Notes under the pieces: model-generated
What the model saw: only the letters and a program-made list of their open reading frames with translations
Database searches by the model: none
What the model was told of the DNA's origin: nothing
Assembly (NCBI GenBank): GCA_030220185.1
Contig: JASPKZ010007285.1
Location: 747,501-811,500, forward strand
DNA: 64,000 nucleotides
Reading direction: 5' to 3'
Source of the DNA: Diploptera punctata
Lineage: Eukaryota > Arthropoda > Insecta > Blattodea > Blaberidae
Translations under genes and position numbers: made by a program
In this document: piece by piece, positions 62,061-64,000 of the stretch
Layout of the letters: each line of letters starts with the position of its first letter
Numbering within the stretch: position 1 is the first letter of the stretch

Positions 62061-62704
62061 AGGAGTTTTTTTTATTATATATAGTAGTAGTAATAGGACT
62101 ATATTAGACTAAAAGTAAGATACATACAATGTTATTTACAAATATGGGTCGCACGGGCAGTAACCCGTACATGCTGTTGACAGTCCGTTACAATAAAGTA
62201 ATATTTGGTAATAGTATAAAGAAAAAAGAAAAAGAAAACAACAACATTACAATTACATAAAGAAAACACAATAATATTACAATTACATAATAATACAATA
62301 ATATTATACATTAATTAAGTTATGTATAATTATTAAGAATTAATGGTATTGCATTTTGATAACATGTATTTATTCATGAATGAGTGTTGTTCTTATTTTC
62401 CGCGTTTTGTCCAGAAATTTACCCAAGCTTATCCAATTTTCTGGATTTACCAATAACTCGTAGCATGCCAATCTTTCACGATTTGAATTTATAAATATTT
62501 TCGGTAATAACTGACGCCTCCAATATATATTTGTATAGGCCGTTTAGTTCTTAGTTATGTGTAATTCGCTAGACTCCATTACTTTCTCAAAACTTTTTTC
62601 CCAGGTGGACATAAGTTTCTATTAGGGTCCAGCTGTCGCTACTGTATACCACAAAATGGTTTAATTTTTGTATTGCAAAGTTTTTTTTTATTTTATTAGA
62701 TGTG
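62061..62704. other. Unassigned interval
   Basis: AT-rich. A weak LINE-G-like antisense segment (GGTATACAGTAGCGACAGC on the minus strand near 62640) may be present. Confidence 0.4.
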
Positions 62705-63020
62705 TATCTAACTAACAATCTCACTAGCACTGTCGAACCCGTTGGTTCATAGCCGCACGGACATAAGCATTCAACACATCCCCTGCACAATCAAATCATG
62801 GGTACGTTTTCCTTATGGTTTTCGTACAAGCTTCCATTTCCCTCTTTCATTCCCCATTCATGCTACATGTCCTGCCCATAGCAGTCTACGAGACTTAATT
62901 TTTCTTATCATACCTGGTTTCCTATAAAGATCATGTAGTTCATTGTTATGTAGTCTTCTCCATTGACCTGTCTGTTCATCTCTTTTTGGTCTGAAAACTT
63001 TCCTTAGAACTTTATTCTCA

Positions 63021-63806
63021 AATACTCGTAGTCGGCCGCGGTGGACTAGTGGTTATGCTCCTTGCCTCTGGTCCCAAGGTTCGCGGGTTCAAACCCGGCC
63101 GGGTCGATGGATTTCTTCTTCTTCTTCCTTTCATGTGATAGACCTAGTGGTCTGTTACGGTCTCAATCCAACGTTTGAAGGGTCTTCCCAAAGATCTCTT
63201 GCCTGGTGGCTGGTAATTTAAGATCTGACGTGGTATTCTTGTTCTGCTCATTCTTCGTACGTGAGATTTCCAGTTGGTTCTGTATTTTTGTACATATTCC
63301 ATGACTGATTCTGTGTGTAATTCTTTGGAAATCTCAGAATTCCTTTTATGGTCTGTCCTTGAATAGCCCGCAGTACGTCTCATAAATTTCATTTCTGCCG
63401 CAGTTAGTCTTTGTTCATCTACACTGCGAATTGTCCAGGCCTCACTGCCGTAACATAATATGGGTCTGGCCAGTGTTTTTTTAGGACGGAAAAATCCAAG
63501 GAGCAAGTCCTCCGGGAGGGACTTTAAGCCGTGGGTCCCGAGTCTGAAGTTTTTCAGGCTAGTAAAAAATCCTTAAGCCTGAATGAAAAGGCCTCTAAGC
63601 AAAATTTACCGAATTTTCCCGTCCTAGTATAACCTTGGTTTCCTAGATGTCAGTATGAGGCGGAACGCTGACCACGTACCACTCAAAATGACATCTATAC
63701 GAAAATAAGTGTAACTAAATTAGTATGGTTCAAACTCTTCCCTGTAGGGGGAGACCGCCTAAATCTCTGTAAAGGGAAAACATAGGCATGCAATACAATA
63801 CTCGTA
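63021..63806 (+). mobile_element. SINE-4 with 10-bp target-site duplication, itself interrupted
   Basis: AATACTCGTA at 63021-63030 and 63797-63806. The SINE-4 head (CGCGGTGGACTAGTGGTTAT; B box GGGTTCAAACCCGG near 63086) and body (TCCTCCGGGAGGGACTTTAA) are separated by a LINE-G insertion at 63113-63476. Confidence 0.92.
63113..63476 (-). pseudogene. LINE-G C-terminus nested in SINE-4
   Basis: The minus frame 63506-63144 reads LARPILCYGSEAWTIRSVDE, EMKFMRRTAGYSRTDHKRNS, NWKSHVRRMSRTRIPRQIL and GKRSLGRPFKRWIETVTDH. The first few codons of that frame belong to SINE-4. Tail CTTCTTCTTCTTCC at 63115 is antisense (GAA)n. Its sister is the piece at 50631-50770. It is well preserved, but it has no catalytic region. 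Confidence 0.9.
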
Positions 63807-64000
63807 ATATTTTCGTCTCCCTTAAAGTAAGAGTCCATGTTTCGCATCCGTATGATATAACTGGGAGAATACCTGTTTTATATATTTTCAGTTTAACATT
63901 TTTGAGAGAAGTTGGAACGATGGGATTAGATATGTATTTAGAAGTTATAATTCTGTTCAACATTCTTAGGGAACGATTATCAGAAGCCAGTTTCTCACTG

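Larger units (their letters stand above)
62705..63930 (-). mobile_element. LINE-T, antisense, interrupted by SINE-4
   Basis: LINE-T text at 62705-63030 (ACTAACAATCTCACTAGCAC; CATTCCCCATTCATGCTACA; CTGTCTGTTCATCTC) resumes at 63797-63930 (CTTAAAGTAAGAGTCCATGT; CGCATCCGTATGATATAACT). It is split inside the RLRVFENK codons by the SINE-4. Confidence 0.88.

Noticed and set aside
63021..63806. LINE-G as the outer element with SINE-4 halves as separate insertions
   Set aside because: SINE-4 head and body are contiguous in the copies at 18562 and 50046, and the AATACTCGTA duplication brackets the whole.
1..64000. Bacterial, phage or plasmid origin
   Set aside because: No operon structure, no bacterial ribosome-binding sites; eukaryotic LINEs, tRNA-derived SINEs and a U6 snRNA copy are present.

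Overview
This window is repeat-dominated nuclear DNA of a large animal genome, most likely an insect. It is AT-rich and has no operons or ribosome-binding sites. I found no convincing host protein-coding gene. It holds many decayed non-LTR retrotransposons, tRNA-derived SINEs, Tc1/mariner-like remnants, foldback elements, (ATT)n/(TA)n microsatellites and a 6.2-kb minisatellite. The mixture resembles cockroach or termite genomes, but that placement is inference from memory of family style and was not tested.

Labels used below. LINE-T: RTE-like LINE with a YADD reverse transcriptase, whose 3' end reads GGGTTCGATAGTGCCAGTGA followed by (GTAA)n; more than 20 fragments. LINE-C: CR1/Jockey-group LINE with an FADD reverse transcriptase and a 3' end in CCAGGCTAAATAAATCTAA. 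LINE-G: a loose group of LINEs whose C-terminus carries a W-x-H-x-x-R-M and RGRP signature; several subfamilies with (GAA)n, (GAT)n, (ATT)n or (AAAT)n tails. SINE-1 to SINE-4: four tRNA-derived families with recognisable B boxes.

Layout. 1-6740: LINE-T, LINE-G, LINE-C tails and a SINE-1 split by a later insertion. 7229-8570: LINE-C interrupted by a LINE-T. 8640-12610: LINE-G pieces, a complete SINE-2, a 29-bp LINE-T insertion and SINE-1. 13163-14072: deleted Tc1/mariner-like element. 14400-17725: SINEs, LINE-G and LINE-T tails among ATT repeats. 18552-26405: SINE-4, nested LINE-T copies, a MITE, LINE-G and SINE-1. 27003-33215: minisatellite of 24-bp units, changing to a 45-bp dimeric unit at the right. 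33255-41000: LINE tails, an unrecognised ORF, a U6 snRNA copy, LINE-G and a LINE-T invaded by another LINE-T. 41651-43612: a tRNA-like sequence inside a foldback, and a second Tc1/mariner-like element carrying a triplicated tRNA-like array. 45358-48800: LINE-T, a tandem pair, a tRNA-Tyr-like relic, a near-perfect 128-bp inverted repeat and LINE-G. 49970-51605: twice-invaded LINE-T and a second MITE. 53090-54100: a 1-kb purine tract. 54590-57000: LINE-T copies. 58800-61395: the longest LINE-C. 61730-64000: SINE-3 and a three-level nest (LINE-G in SINE-4 in LINE-T).

The families interact as parasites of one another. LINEs supply the reverse transcriptase. SINE-1 shares its 3' hairpin tail with one LINE-G subfamily, which suggests a mobilisation partnership. 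Target-site duplications can be read directly for at least eight insertions, and nesting gives their relative order.
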